From positions 1 to 50,217 of the forward strand of contig JACPQR010000105.1 of the NCBI GenBank assembly GCA_016190375.1: 50,217 nucleotides of DNA, written 5' to 3'. Of the stretch, positions 16,880 through 26,538 are shown piece by piece. Positions within the stretch are counted from its first letter, which is position 1; the number at the start of each line of letters is the position of its first letter. The notes under the pieces were generated by a model. That model worked only from the letters and a program-made list of their open reading frames with translations. It was not told the origin of the DNA and did not search any database. This DNA is from Deltaproteobacteria bacterium (GTDB lineage: Bacteria; Myxococcota_A; Polyangia; JACPQR01). The translations under genes were made by a program, and so were the position numbers.

Positions 16880-17706
16880 GCCGGCCGCCAGGGGAGGCGA
16901 GCTCGACCGTCGTGTCCGGTCGCGACGGGCCGCGACCAGTTGCCCTCACGATCGCCGGCCTCGATCCTTCGGGCGGCGCAGGGCTGATGCGCGATCTGAC
17001 CGTGTTCGAGCGGCTCGGCGTCGGTGGCGCGGCAGTGGCCACGGTGCTGACGGTCCAGAGCACCAGAGGAGTCGCCGCCATCCACGCGGTGCCCGCTCCG
17101 TTCGTCCGGGAGCAGCTCGACGAGGTGCTCGCCGATCTGCCCATCCGGGCGGCGAAGACGGGGGCGCTCGGAACGGCCGCCCTCGTCGAAGCCGTCGCGG
17201 CCAGCCTCGCCGGAGCCGGGGTCCGGAACCTGGTGGTCGACCCGGTCGTTCTGGCTACCTCGGGTCGGCCGCTGTGCGATGCTGACGGCGTTCGCAAGCT
17301 GATCGAGCTGCTGATCGGACTTGCCCGCGTCGTGACGCCCAACGTCCAGGAGCTCGCGCTTCTGTCGGGCCGGGAGGTCGAGGACGCCGAGGACGTGCGG
17401 GACGCCTGCCGCGCGCTGGCAGACCGAGGCGCGAGAGCAGTGCTCGCCAAGGGCGGCCATCTGGATGGGGATCGCGCGGTCGACGTGCTCTTCGATGAGG
17501 GTGCCTTCCACGATCTCGCGGCCCCACGCCTGCGCTTCGCCGGCCGCCTCCACGGTGCCGGCTGCACGCTCTCCGCGGCGCTGACGGCCCTTCTCGCGAG
17601 CGGTCTTCCGCTCGTGAAGGCGGCCGAGCGCGCCAAGCAGCACCTGGCCGAAGCGTTGTCGCGAGCGGGTGCTCGTGGCCGCGGGGACCTGTGGCCAATC
17701 GGGTAG
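16876..17706 (+). CDS. thiD: Hydroxymethylpyrimidine (phosphate) kinase
   Basis: The 276-aa ribokinase-fold enzyme is close to the usual 260-270 aa. It phosphorylates HMP and HMP-P for thiamine biosynthesis in the cytosol. Family motifs in order are ALTIAGLDPSGGAG (near 23-36), KTGALGT, VVDPVVLATSG, VTPNVQELALLSG and HGAGCTLSAALTA, the anion-hole/catalytic segment. The start used is GTG 16876, overlapping the TPR stop (GTGA). A second GTG at 16911, better spaced from a GGGGAGG, would remove a nonconserved N-terminus and is a good alternative. I see no TPP riboswitch upstream. Confidence 0.9.
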   Translation: MSRPPGEASSTVVSGRDGPRPVALTIAGLDPSGGAGLMRDLTVFERLGVGGAAVATVLTVQSTRGVAAIHAVPAPFVREQLDEVLADLPIRAAKTGALGTAALVEAVAASLAGAGVRNLVVDPVVLATSGRPLCDADGVRKLIELLIGLARVVTPNVQELALLSGREVEDAEDVRDACRALADRGARAVLAKGGHLDGDRAVDVLFDEGAFHDLAAPRLRFAGRLHGAGCTLSAALTALLASGLPLVKAAERAKQHLAEALSRAGARGRGDLWPIG

Positions 17707-17819
17707 CTGCCCGAAGGACTTCCCGAGCGACGTCTTTCTGACTACACTCATGCGCTCCTGCGGGGCGCGGCTCGTCGCTCCCCGCCGGGGATCGGAGTTC
17801 CGGCATCAAGGAGGCTCTC

Positions 17820-19384
<1,565 letters not shown>

Positions 19385-19388
<4 letters not shown>

Positions 19389-19551
19389 GAGCGTGAGCAG
19401 GAATCCCTCCCGTCGCCAGACGGCCGATACGACCCCGTCTGCGTCGTTGGACCTCCTCCGAATACCACGAGGTATGCGTCGTCGGTCCGCCTAGCATCCG
19501 GGGCCGTCTCGACCGCCTGGCTCGGTCCGGGATTCCTGCTCACGCTCTGAG
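19385..19551. repeat. 167-bp palindromic element, copy 1
   Basis: Perfect 20-bp terminal inverted repeats AGAGCGTGAGCAGGAATCCC lie at 19388-19407 and 19529-19548, framed by CTGAG at both ends. The interior is also a long imperfect palindrome with the central hairpin ATACC-ACGA-GGTAT. A copy in opposite orientation lies at 24362-24528. No open frame of note lies inside, so it is a MITE-like or structured-RNA element. Its left end overlaps the stop codon of the upstream lipoprotein gene. Confidence 0.85.
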
Positions 19552-19601
19552 AAGGCATCTCGGCCGAAAACTGGACTCGCTCGCGCGCTCCATGGCACCG
19601 G

Positions 19602-19913
19602 ATGGAAATGGAGCACGCGAGCGACTTCGGCCTCATGACCTGCAGAGCTTGCTCACAGCCCGTGGTCCTGACCGTGGAGGAGGGGTTCTGCCCCCGCTGC
19701 TACTACCGTCTCGAGTGCCAGGCCATCTGCGCCGCGGCCGAGGACCGCGTCGACCGGGTCTTCGAGGAGGCGTTCCTCGAGCTCTCGAACTGCGCCGACA
19801 TCGGCGACCAGATGGAGGCCGAGGTCCCGAGCGAGCAGATCGACTGGAGCGCCCCCAGGGTTCCTCCGCCGCTCGGCGTCGAGCCCTCGTCCGAGCCCGC
19901 CTGGACCTGGTAG
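19602..19913 (+). CDS. Small putative zinc-ribbon protein
   Basis: The 103-aa predicted cytosolic protein has a probable zinc ribbon, CRACSQPVV...CPRCYYRLEC (about 14-40), then an acidic helix (AAEDRVDRVFEEAFLELS) and a Pro-rich tail. Function is unknown. The start may be 19602 or the in-frame ATG 19608. Two overlapping frames lack any motif. Reality is supported by the paired CxxC motifs and by the gene-sized gap between the palindromic element and the convergent gene. Confidence 0.55.
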   Translation: MEMEHASDFGLMTCRACSQPVVLTVEEGFCPRCYYRLECQAICAAAEDRVDRVFEEAFLELSNCADIGDQMEAEVPSEQIDWSAPRVPPPLGVEPSSEPAWTW

Positions 19914-19941
19914 CCCGTCCGCCGCGTCCCGGCGGTCTTCC

Positions 19942-20577
19942 TCATTGCTCCGGGCAGTAGCCTTCGACCTGACAGGCTGGATCGTCGCAGTCGGCGAGGC
20001 CGTTGCAGTCCTCATCGACGCCGGGTCGGTCGGCCGAGTCGCACTGCTCCTCGGCACGGTCACCGTCTTCGGGCACGAGGACGCAGCGAGTCTCCGGATC
20101 CTCGGCGACGCCGCAGCTCCACCTGCAGTGGTCCTCCGAGCCATCGGGAACCGGTCCGCAGAGGTCCGGGCAGTCGTCCACTTGCAGGCAGTCGGGATCG
20201 CCTTCGCAGTCCGGCTCGCACTCCCCGTCCCGCCGGCAGGGGTCCCTCTCGCAGGCCTCCTCGTACATGTCGCAAAGGTCGTCGTCGTTCCCCTGCTCGC
20301 ATTCCCTGAGGAGCTGACAGCAGTCGCTCGACTGGGACTCGGCGCATTCCTCCAGCCACGGCCAGCCGCCGTCCTCCCCGTTCTCCTCGTCGCCGACACC
20401 GTCGTCCGAGTCGTCGTCGCCGCCGCCCCAGTCGACCAGCTCTTGCTCCCGAGGAATGCACCCAAGGAGGGGACTGCAGAGCATTCCTTCCTCGCAGTCG
20501 TCCGCGGTCCGACAGGGACCGGCCGCCGGGTCCGAGCAACCGTAGAGGAGAACCACGAGGTGCCACGACAGCCGCAC
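19942..20577 (-). CDS. Cys-rich acidic lipoprotein
   Basis: The 211-aa protein, read from GTG 20577, gives the short signal sequence RLSWHLVVLLYGC with lipobox LYGC (Cys14). The mature part is highly acidic and Cys-rich (about 26 Cys), with CRTADDCEEG.LCSPLLGC, then CGPVPDGSEDHC and a C-terminal DEDCNGLADCDDPAC that matches the DDDxDGxxDC calcium-motif repeats seen elsewhere in this window. No enzyme domain is visible. The frame is open to 20769, but that extension is encoded by the adjoining palindromic repeat and is unlikely to be used. There is no clear ribosome binding site, so the start is uncertain. Confidence 0.68.
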   Translation of the reverse strand: MRLSWHLVVLLYGCSDPAAGPCRTADDCEEGMLCSPLLGCIPREQELVDWGGGDDDSDDGVGDEENGEDGGWPWLEECAESQSSDCCQLLRECEQGNDDDLCDMYEEACERDPCRRDGECEPDCEGDPDCLQVDDCPDLCGPVPDGSEDHCRWSCGVAEDPETRCVLVPEDGDRAEEQCDSADRPGVDEDCNGLADCDDPACQVEGYCPEQ

Positions 20578-20930
20578 GTCGACCAGTTGTGCAAGCGCCC
20601 TGCCACACCGACCGCCGCGCCCCTTTCGCGGACTTGCGGCGCTGGTCGCAAGGCCGTGGAGTCTGCCGTCCCGTCGCGGGGTGAGCGCGCTCACCCGGAA
20701 CGAATCGTGCCCGTCCGGTTGCTTGCCAGACGCGGGCCCAACAGGCGACAGGCGACAGGCAACTGGCAACTGGCAGCCGCCGGACGCACGCGCTGCTCAT
20801 CCGGGTCCGGAATTGCCCGTCGCCGGCTGCCTGTCGCCTGTCGCCTGTTCGACTGTTCGATCCCTGCCCATCCGGATCCCGGCTTGGCAAGAAACCGGAT
20901 GGGCATGATACGGGCTACCATGCGCGGGCA
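20578..20930. other. Intergenic region dominated by a palindromic repeat
   Basis: This gap separates divergent genes at 20577 and 20931. Most of it is the palindromic element at 20703-20912. The rest, 20578-20702, holds no supported gene or clear promoter. Confidence 0.5.
20703..20912. repeat. Palindromic element with internal GGCGACA and CAACTGG repeats
   Basis: The outer arms (20703-20735 and 20878-20912) are imperfect inverted copies sharing TGGCAAG, AACCGGA and GGGCA blocks. An inner inverted pair contains CAGGCGACAGGCGACAGGCA (about 20750-20780) and its complement (about 20822-20848). The left arm also carries a tandem CAACTGG. The arrangement of nested inverted repeats without a gene suggests a MITE-like or REP/BIME-type element, or a strong cruciform between divergent promoters. 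It differs in sequence from the 167-bp element. Confidence 0.6.
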
Positions 20931-22142
20931 ATGAGCCGCCCGTCATCCCTCCTCCTCGCCCTCTGTCTGTGCTCCTGCGGCCGTCCAGCTCCCGCGCCAC
21001 CTCCGTCGCTGGAGCAGCGTGTCGACGATGCGCTGGACCGCGCCGCCAAGTTCCTCTCGTCGAAGCAGGGCCCCGATGGGGCGTTCCGCTCGGCGCGATA
21101 CGCGGCGTTCCGTGATGGCTACTCGCTCTCGCCCCTCGCCCTGACGGTATCGAGGCTCGTCGGCTCGCCCGATCGCGCCGCTTACGGGCGAGGCGTCGAT
21201 TTCATCGCCACCGTCGTGCAGGACGGCAAGGTGCGGTCCGACGAGGCGAGGCCCCAGTATCCGCTCTACGCGATCGCTGGCGGGATCCTCGTCTTGAACG
21301 TCCCCGACAACGCACGGCACGACGCGGCGCGATCGGTGCTGATGCGCGAGCTGCGTGCGATGCAGGCGACCGAGGAAGGCGGCTGGCTCGAGGCGGATCC
21401 GTCGTACGGAGGCTGGGGCTACTTCCCGGGGTCGCGCCGAAGGCCGGAGGGCGGCGAGGTCGGCGCCGCGGCGTCCAACCTCTCGTCGACGCTGTTCGCC
21501 GTGGGCGCTCTGCGCCTGGGCGGCGCCGGAACGGACGATCCGACGATGCGGCGCGCGCGAACGTTCGTGGAGCGCTGCCAGAACCTGGCCGCCGACGGGA
21601 CCGCGGCCGACCGTACCTACGACGACGGCGGCTTCTTCTTCGGGCCGGACGTGCCGGACGGGAACAAGGCGGGGGTCCTTGGCACGGACGCCGCGGGCAG
21701 GCAGCGCTTCCGTTCGTACGGATCGATGACCGCCGACGGGGTGAGGGCGCTGTTGCAGCTCGGGCTGGGCCACGACCACCCGCGCGTCGTCGCCGCGGCT
21801 CGCTGGCTCGCGGGCCACTGGAGCGCCCGGAACAACCCCGGCGACTTCCCCGACACGAGCGAGCTCAGGCGCGAGTCGGCCTACTACTACTGGGTCTGGA
21901 GCGGCGCCCATGCGCTCCGTGCCCTCGGGCAGCCCACGCTCGGCACTCCGTCCGGTTCCGTGTTCTGGGCCCAGTCGCTGGCAGAGGAGCTGATCTCCCG
22001 GCAGCGGACCGACGGATCGTGGTCCAACCGCTACACGGAGATGCGGGAGGACGAGCCGCTGGTCGCGACTCCGTTCGCCGCCGCCGCGCTCGCCGTCGCG
22101 CGCGGGGTCTTGAGGGGCGAGCAGCGCACACACCGGCGGTGA
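20931..22142 (+). CDS. Prenyltransferase/squalene-oxidase-repeat (alpha/alpha toroid) lipoprotein
   Basis: The 403-aa lipoprotein has signal LLLALCLCSC (Cys16). Repeats characteristic of the terpenoid cyclase/prenyltransferase toroid appear as AAKFLSSKQGPDGAFR, GGWGYFPGSRRRPEG, DGGFFFGPD and SLAEELISRQRTDGSWSN (Q.PDG.w motifs). The aspartate-rich DxDD of cyclases is absent, so it is probably a binding or structural toroid rather than a terpene cyclase. Its 3' end is duplicated as a relic at 28907-29011. It converges on the LanC-like gene ending at 22185. Confidence 0.8.
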   Translation: MSRPSSLLLALCLCSCGRPAPAPPPSLEQRVDDALDRAAKFLSSKQGPDGAFRSARYAAFRDGYSLSPLALTVSRLVGSPDRAAYGRGVDFIATVVQDGKVRSDEARPQYPLYAIAGGILVLNVPDNARHDAARSVLMRELRAMQATEEGGWLEADPSYGGWGYFPGSRRRPEGGEVGAAASNLSSTLFAVGALRLGGAGTDDPTMRRARTFVERCQNLAADGTAADRTYDDGGFFFGPDVPDGNKAGVLGTDAAGRQRFRSYGSMTADGVRALLQLGLGHDHPRVVAAARWLAGHWSARNNPGDFPDTSELRRESAYYYWVWSGAHALRALGQPTLGTPSGSVFWAQSLAEELISRQRTDGSWSNRYTEMREDEPLVATPFAAAALAVARGVLRGEQRTHRR

Positions 22143-22184
22143 GGGCGAGCTGGTTTGGTCGAAGTCACCGGTTGTGAGCCCGCG

Positions 22185-24134
22185 CTACGGATCGAAGCCG
22201 ACCATGGTGCAGTCAGCCTCGCTCGCTCGGGGCCTCAGGCGCGCGCTCACGGCGCCCTCTTCCTGGTCCTGGCAGCGCAGCTCGGCCACGCTTCGCTTGA
22301 AGACCTCGAGCCTGAGGTTGCGTGCAACGTCCAGGTACTCGCACGCCCTGCTCTGCGGATCCGCGTTGCAGTAGGCCGCCTGGAGCGCCTCGATGACGTC
22401 CAGGTTCGTCAGGTGCGTCGGAAGCCGCGGGGGGTCGCTCTCGCGCGTCGACCAGGGCGTGATCAGGCCGGGGAGGCCGTCCCGGCTCGCGTAGCGCTCG
22501 TCGAAGGTCCGGGTGAGCCAGTCGACGTAAGTCACCGACTTGCCGACCACGTCGCCCAGATCGTCCGCGGAGCCGGTCATGATGCCTACCAGCGCCAGCG
22601 CGTGCGCGATGGGCATCACACCCCGGCACTTGCCGACCAGGGCGTAGTCGCCGCCGTTCACGTCGCTCCACTCGGTGCCGGTGGGTCCACATGATTCGAC
22701 ACCGTCGGGGTCGCGGCTCGGGTCGCACCCCTGGATGACGTGCCAGCGGTTGCCGCCGCTCGCTGCGTCCTCGATCCTGTGGCTCTCGACGAACGCGAGC
22801 GCCCCATCGGCGAGACTCCGCGCCAGCGCTATCTCGTCCCCGTAGCTCACCTCTCCCGGCAGCGCGAGCGCGACCGCCGCTGCGGTCAGTGTGGCGGCGA
22901 TCCCCGAGCTGCCACCTCCGGCCGTGACCGAATACGCGCCGGGGTACTGGCCCCCAGCGCCGCCCGTCCGTTCGGTCTGGTACCAGAAGTAGCCGCTCTG
23001 CTCGTCGCCCTGCCTGGTGGCGTCGATGGAATGGACCATGTGCGCGAGCCCTTCCCGGAGCTGGTCTCTCGTGGTCTCGTCCAGATCGAGCCCGCGCCCG
23101 CCGTCGTCGGCGCCCAGCGCCAGGGCCAGCGCTCTGATGACCTCGGCGGTGCCGTTGCAGGGCGTCGAGTTCAGGAAGCGCGGGTCGCGCCGCGCGGGGT
23201 CCGGCTCGGCGTCGCGGTACTCGTGCGGGTAGTAGCCGCAGGCGATCTCACCATCGACGGTCGAGCAGTCGAGATTGGCCAGGTAGTCCCGGATGAGCTG
23301 GATCGCCGCCGTCCTCCACCGCTCGTCGGGCGAGCCGTAGTCGACGGTCGCCCTGTAGAGCGCCCGCAGCTGGCTTACGAAGCCGACCCACGCGAGGTCG
23401 TTGGCATGCGTGAGCGCGCGGCCGTCCTCCCCGAGCTGGGGCCAGACCCCCTCGCGGGTGAAGTCGTACTGGCGCGCGTAGCGCCGCCTCTCGGCACCCG
23501 CGGCCTCGCTGATCATGTCCCGGCCCTCGTCGAGCATCAGCGCCGCGCGTACGGCGGCGTGGAGGTACCTTCGCTGCATCTCGGCGGAGCCCAGCGCGTC
23601 GGCCACGTGCGCGGCGGCGAGAAAGCCCTCGACCCGACCGGTGATCGCGAAGGTAGGCTCCATGTATGGGTTGGAGCCGTTCCACGAACCGAAGATCGCC
23701 GCGGCGTGGTGCAGGGCTCCGTCCCATTCGTGCGTGCCCGTCCGGCCCAGGCGGGCATACGCGGCGGCGACGTCCGTCTCTCGCGAGATCAGGTGGTCCG
23801 CCACCTTCAGGTAGTCGCAGGAGAAGGACCCCTCGCCGGCGAGCTCGATGGCGCTGGTCTCCCCCTGCTCGAGGAGTGACGACAGGAAGTGAGTCCCCGT
23901 GAACGTGGCATCGGGCGCCTCTCCCCGCTCGGTCCAGACGGGATCGTTGCGGAAGGCGTAGTCATCGCAGTCGAGGCCCACGGGCGGATTGCCGGCATCC
24001 GTTCGGGCGTCCGCCCCGGCATCCCTCCCCCCGTCGAGCCCGCTGTCGATTCCACCATCCTCGTGCTGGTGGGTTCCGGATCCGGAGCATCCGACGGCCA
24101 GGGCGAGGACGAGGGACGACGTTCCACGTGTCAT
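22185..24134 (-). CDS. LanC-like toroid lipoprotein (paralogue 1)
   Basis: The 649-aa lipoprotein has signal ALAVGC (Cys16) and an Asp/Ala/Gly linker to about 50. It is paralogous to the gene at 24649-26538: both share CDYLK/RxAD, YYPxxx...PCNGTA, GGGSxGIAA, CRGVxxIxHxL and ELRCQD, ending in a Cys-containing DC motif. The helical repeats with PCNG (325-328), GGGSSGIA (407-413) and KCRGV (502-506) recall the inner-helix Gly/Cys motifs of the lanthionine synthetase C fold, but the classic CHG zinc motif reads CRG here. Enzymatic activity is therefore doubtful; I call the fold, not the function. A GMC oxidoreductase remnant lies 63 nt upstream on the same strand. Confidence 0.72.
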   Translation of the reverse strand: MTRGTSSLVLALAVGCSGSGTHQHEDGGIDSGLDGGRDAGADARTDAGNPPVGLDCDDYAFRNDPVWTERGEAPDATFTGTHFLSSLLEQGETSAIELAGEGSFSCDYLKVADHLISRETDVAAAYARLGRTGTHEWDGALHHAAAIFGSWNGSNPYMEPTFAITGRVEGFLAAAHVADALGSAEMQRRYLHAAVRAALMLDEGRDMISEAAGAERRRYARQYDFTREGVWPQLGEDGRALTHANDLAWVGFVSQLRALYRATVDYGSPDERWRTAAIQLIRDYLANLDCSTVDGEIACGYYPHEYRDAEPDPARRDPRFLNSTPCNGTAEVIRALALALGADDGGRGLDLDETTRDQLREGLAHMVHSIDATRQGDEQSGYFWYQTERTGGAGGQYPGAYSVTAGGGSSGIAATLTAAAVALALPGEVSYGDEIALARSLADGALAFVESHRIEDAASGGNRWHVIQGCDPSRDPDGVESCGPTGTEWSDVNGGDYALVGKCRGVMPIAHALALVGIMTGSADDLGDVVGKSVTYVDWLTRTFDERYASRDGLPGLITPWSTRESDPPRLPTHLTNLDVIEALQAAYCNADPQSRACEYLDVARNLRLEVFKRSVAELRCQDQEEGAVSARLRPRASEADCTMVGFDP

Positions 24135-24197
24135 GGCGCGGATCGCGGTGCATGCCGCGTTCCAGCGTGCTGTTGCCCGGTCCGCGGGCCGTGCCTC

Positions 24198-24364
24198 TCA
24201 GACCTCGCTCCACCTCTCGGCGATGTCGCGGGCGACGCGCAGGGAGCTCGCGATGATCGTGAGCGAGGGGTCTGCCGCAGGCGTCGTGGGGAGGACCGAG
24301 CCGTCCACGATGTACAGGCCGCGAACGTCGTGCGTTCGGCGGAGGGGCTGACTGGCTCGGGCTG
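24198..24364 (-). pseudogene. C-terminal remnant of a GMC oxidoreductase
   Basis: Minus-strand bases 24341-24198 encode RTHDVRGLYIVDGSVLPTTP and AADPSLTIIASSLRVARDI, followed by a stop. This is the diagnostic C-terminal segment of GMC flavoenzymes (choline/cholesterol-oxidase family), where NP.LTI.A follows the VVD.SV.PT motif. Only about 50 of the usual 500-600 residues remain. The reading runs directly into the palindromic element at 24362, and no FAD-binding N-terminus exists in the window. The enzyme gene was destroyed by truncation. Confidence 0.85.
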
Positions 24365-24528
24365 AGAGCCTGAGCAGGAATCCCGGACCGAGCCAGGCGG
24401 TCGAGGCGGCCCCGGCTGCTAGGCGGGCCGACGACGCATACCTACTGGTATTCGGAGGAGGCCCAACAACGCAGACGGGGTCGGATCGGCCGCCTGGCGA
24501 CGGGAGGGATTCCTGCTCAGGCTCTGAG
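24362..24528. repeat. 167-bp palindromic element, copy 2 (opposite orientation)
   Basis: The reverse complement matches copy 1 (19385-19551) at about 154 of 167 positions with no length difference. Terminal repeats AGAGCCTGAGCAGGAATCCC are again perfect within this copy (24365-24384 and 24506-24525), although they differ from copy 1, and the central hairpin is ATACC-TACT-GGTAT. The element marks the breakpoint of the GMC oxidoreductase remnant and sits just upstream of the operon starting at 24649. Confidence 0.88.
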
Positions 24529-24553
24529 CCCTTCCCCCGGATCCTTCCTGTAC

Positions 24554-24589
24554 GTGGAGCGCAGTCCACCAGCGTGGAGCCCAGTCCAC
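24554..24589 (+). promoter_or_regulatory. Twin palindromic operator upstream of the LanC-like/SBP/TauE operon
   Basis: GTGGAGCGCAGTCCAC (24554-24569) and GTGGAGCCCAGTCCAC (24574-24589) are near-identical 16-bp sites, each with GTGGA-N6-TCCAC symmetry. They are spaced 20 bp apart, about two helical turns, so dimers would bind on the same face. They end 59 nt before the start codon at 24649. The regulator is not identified and no -35/-10 pair is clear. Confidence 0.55.
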
Positions 24590-24648
24590 GGGTCGCGCGG
24601 CGATTTCTGCTGCTCCGGGCTGGCACCGGTCCTGCAACCGTCGGGGTC

Positions 24649-26538
24649 ATGCGAAAGGTCGCCTGCACTGCGTCGATCTGCGCTGCGGCTGGGCTCTGTC
24701 TCCAGACGGCCGGCTGCTCGTGCGGCGGGGACGGGGACGACCATGGGCGGGACGCGGCGACGGACGCGGCGGCTCCGAACGACGCGTCGCCTGACGGCAG
24801 CGCTCCGGACACCGGCTCGGCACCGGACGCCGGCGCCGACCAGTGCCAGCCGTTCGACTTCGGCGAGGCGATCGACAACCGGGAGATCTTCGCGACGCTC
24901 GTCCGCACCGCGGGGACTGCCACCGAGCTCGGCCGGACGTGCGACTACCTGCGGCTCGCCGACTTCGCCGCGAGCCTCCAGACCGACGTGTCGGCACTGA
25001 TCCCCGATGGCGCGGGAACGCATCAGTGGAACGGCACGTCCTATCCGGCCTCCGCCGTCTGGGAGTCCCGTCCGGGCGCAGCCGGCGTCCTGTCCCACGC
25101 ACAGGGCTCGGGGCCCGTCTCGATGCACGGCCTCGCGTTCCTGAAGGCCGCGGGCGTCGCCCTGGCCGCCGGGGACCCGACCCGGGCGGGGGCGTTCATC
25201 GGCGCGGCGGTCCGGACGGCCGTGCTCCTCGACGCCGGGGCGTCGACCTCGACGGTCGAGGTCGCGGGCATGACGCTGACGCGGCGTGCCTACCCCAGAC
25301 AGCTCGACTTCGACCCGGACGGGAACGGCGAGGCCGATTCGGCTCCGAGGCCATCGGGCCGGACGAACCCCAACGACTGGTTCTGGATCCAGGAGGCGGC
25401 CTTCGTGTCGAACCTCTGGGCCGTTACGAACGACTCGCGCTGGGGCGACGCCGCGAAGGAGCTGGTCGTCGACTTCATCGCCTCGCTCGGGCCCTACGGC
25501 GAGAACGACGAAGCACTCGCCTACTACCCGCTCGATGGCGGCGACGCCAACTCCGCGCCCTGCAACGGCACGGCACAGGTCACGGCCATCGTGAGCAAGG
25601 CCCTGGGGGAGGACGAGCTGTACCTGCCTTTCGAGATCCCCATTCCGCTGACGGACGGCGAGCGGGAGTACCTGCGAACCGAGGTCCTCGGCAAGCTGAT
25701 CAGGTTCTTCGCGCTCGCCGCGCAGCGCGAAGCGGTCGCGGGTGGCGAGGGTTGCTCGTGGATCCAGACGGAAGAGACCAACGGCGGCGGCGGGCTCGTC
25801 GGGTCCAGGTCGGCGACGCTCGGTGGCGGGAGCGCGGGTATCGCCGCGGTCCTCGCCAGCGCGCATGCCGTGCTCGGCGACGGCGAGTCGGCCGAGCTCG
25901 TCTCCTGTGCCGCGCGTTGGGCCCGATCGCGCGCCATCCCGGACCCCGACTTCGGCGGCACCCGATGGCTGCTCATCGAGCCGCCTTGCCCGGCCTGCGA
26001 CAGCGCCGAGGCGCGCGCGCTCGTAGAGAGCGAGGACGTGACCGTGGACGGCGAGACCGTGCAGACGGGGATGTCGAAGACGGCGCACTGCCGCGGCGTC
26101 GCCGGGATCACGCACACTCTCGCCGACGCCGCGCTCGAGCTCGGCCCTTCGGACCCCGACCGCGCCGAGGCGGTCGCCGCGGTGGCGGGAGGGCTCGAGT
26201 GGGTCCGCGCCATTGCGATGGCCGGGAGCGGGACGGATGCGCTCGGAGGCCTGCTCCTGCCGGGCGGCAACCTGGGCGGCAATCGCATTCCAAGGATGGG
26301 CCCGCAGGCCTCGGCGGTGGAGCAGGTCCGCGCTTCCGAACGGCTGCTCGCGGACGAGTGCGCCGGGGCCGGCGGCGAGGCCTGCGACCTGGCGGACGAG
26401 GCCCACGAGCTCCGTGGGGCGCTGTTCGACCGCCTGTTCGCGGAGCTCAGGTGCCAGGACACCCTCGAGGATCGGATCTCGCTGACGGCCTTCGCGCGTG
26501 CCGCGGACTGCTCGGAGGTGACTTTCCCATGGATGTGA
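24649..26538 (+). CDS. LanC-like toroid lipoprotein (paralogue 2)
   Basis: The 629-aa lipoprotein starts at ATG 24649 with signal MRKVACTASICAAAGLCLQT and lipobox TAGC (Cys23), then an Asp/Ala/Pro linker to about 65. Conserved blocks shared with the divergent paralogue are RTCDYLRLAD (97-106), AYYPLDG...APCNGTA (291-309), LGGGSAGIAA (391-400), HCRGVAGITHTL (480-491) and AELRCQD. These sit at intervals expected for a LanC-like alpha/alpha toroid with Cys near the central cavity. It is the first gene of a four-gene operon and overlaps the next gene by 10 nt. A role in binding or processing a periplasmic ligand for the downstream binding proteins and permease is inference. Confidence 0.72.
   Translation: MRKVACTASICAAAGLCLQTAGCSCGGDGDDHGRDAATDAAAPNDASPDGSAPDTGSAPDAGADQCQPFDFGEAIDNREIFATLVRTAGTATELGRTCDYLRLADFAASLQTDVSALIPDGAGTHQWNGTSYPASAVWESRPGAAGVLSHAQGSGPVSMHGLAFLKAAGVALAAGDPTRAGAFIGAAVRTAVLLDAGASTSTVEVAGMTLTRRAYPRQLDFDPDGNGEADSAPRPSGRTNPNDWFWIQEAAFVSNLWAVTNDSRWGDAAKELVVDFIASLGPYGENDEALAYYPLDGGDANSAPCNGTAQVTAIVSKALGEDELYLPFEIPIPLTDGEREYLRTEVLGKLIRFFALAAQREAVAGGEGCSWIQTEETNGGGGLVGSRSATLGGGSAGIAAVLASAHAVLGDGESAELVSCAARWARSRAIPDPDFGGTRWLLIEPPCPACDSAEARALVESEDVTVDGETVQTGMSKTAHCRGVAGITHTLADAALELGPSDPDRAEAVAAVAGGLEWVRAIAMAGSGTDALGGLLLPGGNLGGNRIPRMGPQASAVEQVRASERLLADECAGAGGEACDLADEAHELRGALFDRLFAELRCQDTLEDRISLTAFARAADCSEVTFPWM

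Noticed and set aside
24517..26406. 629-aa minus-strand frame
   Set aside because: It is antisense to the LanC-like gene, which has a signal peptide, conserved blocks and a paralogue.
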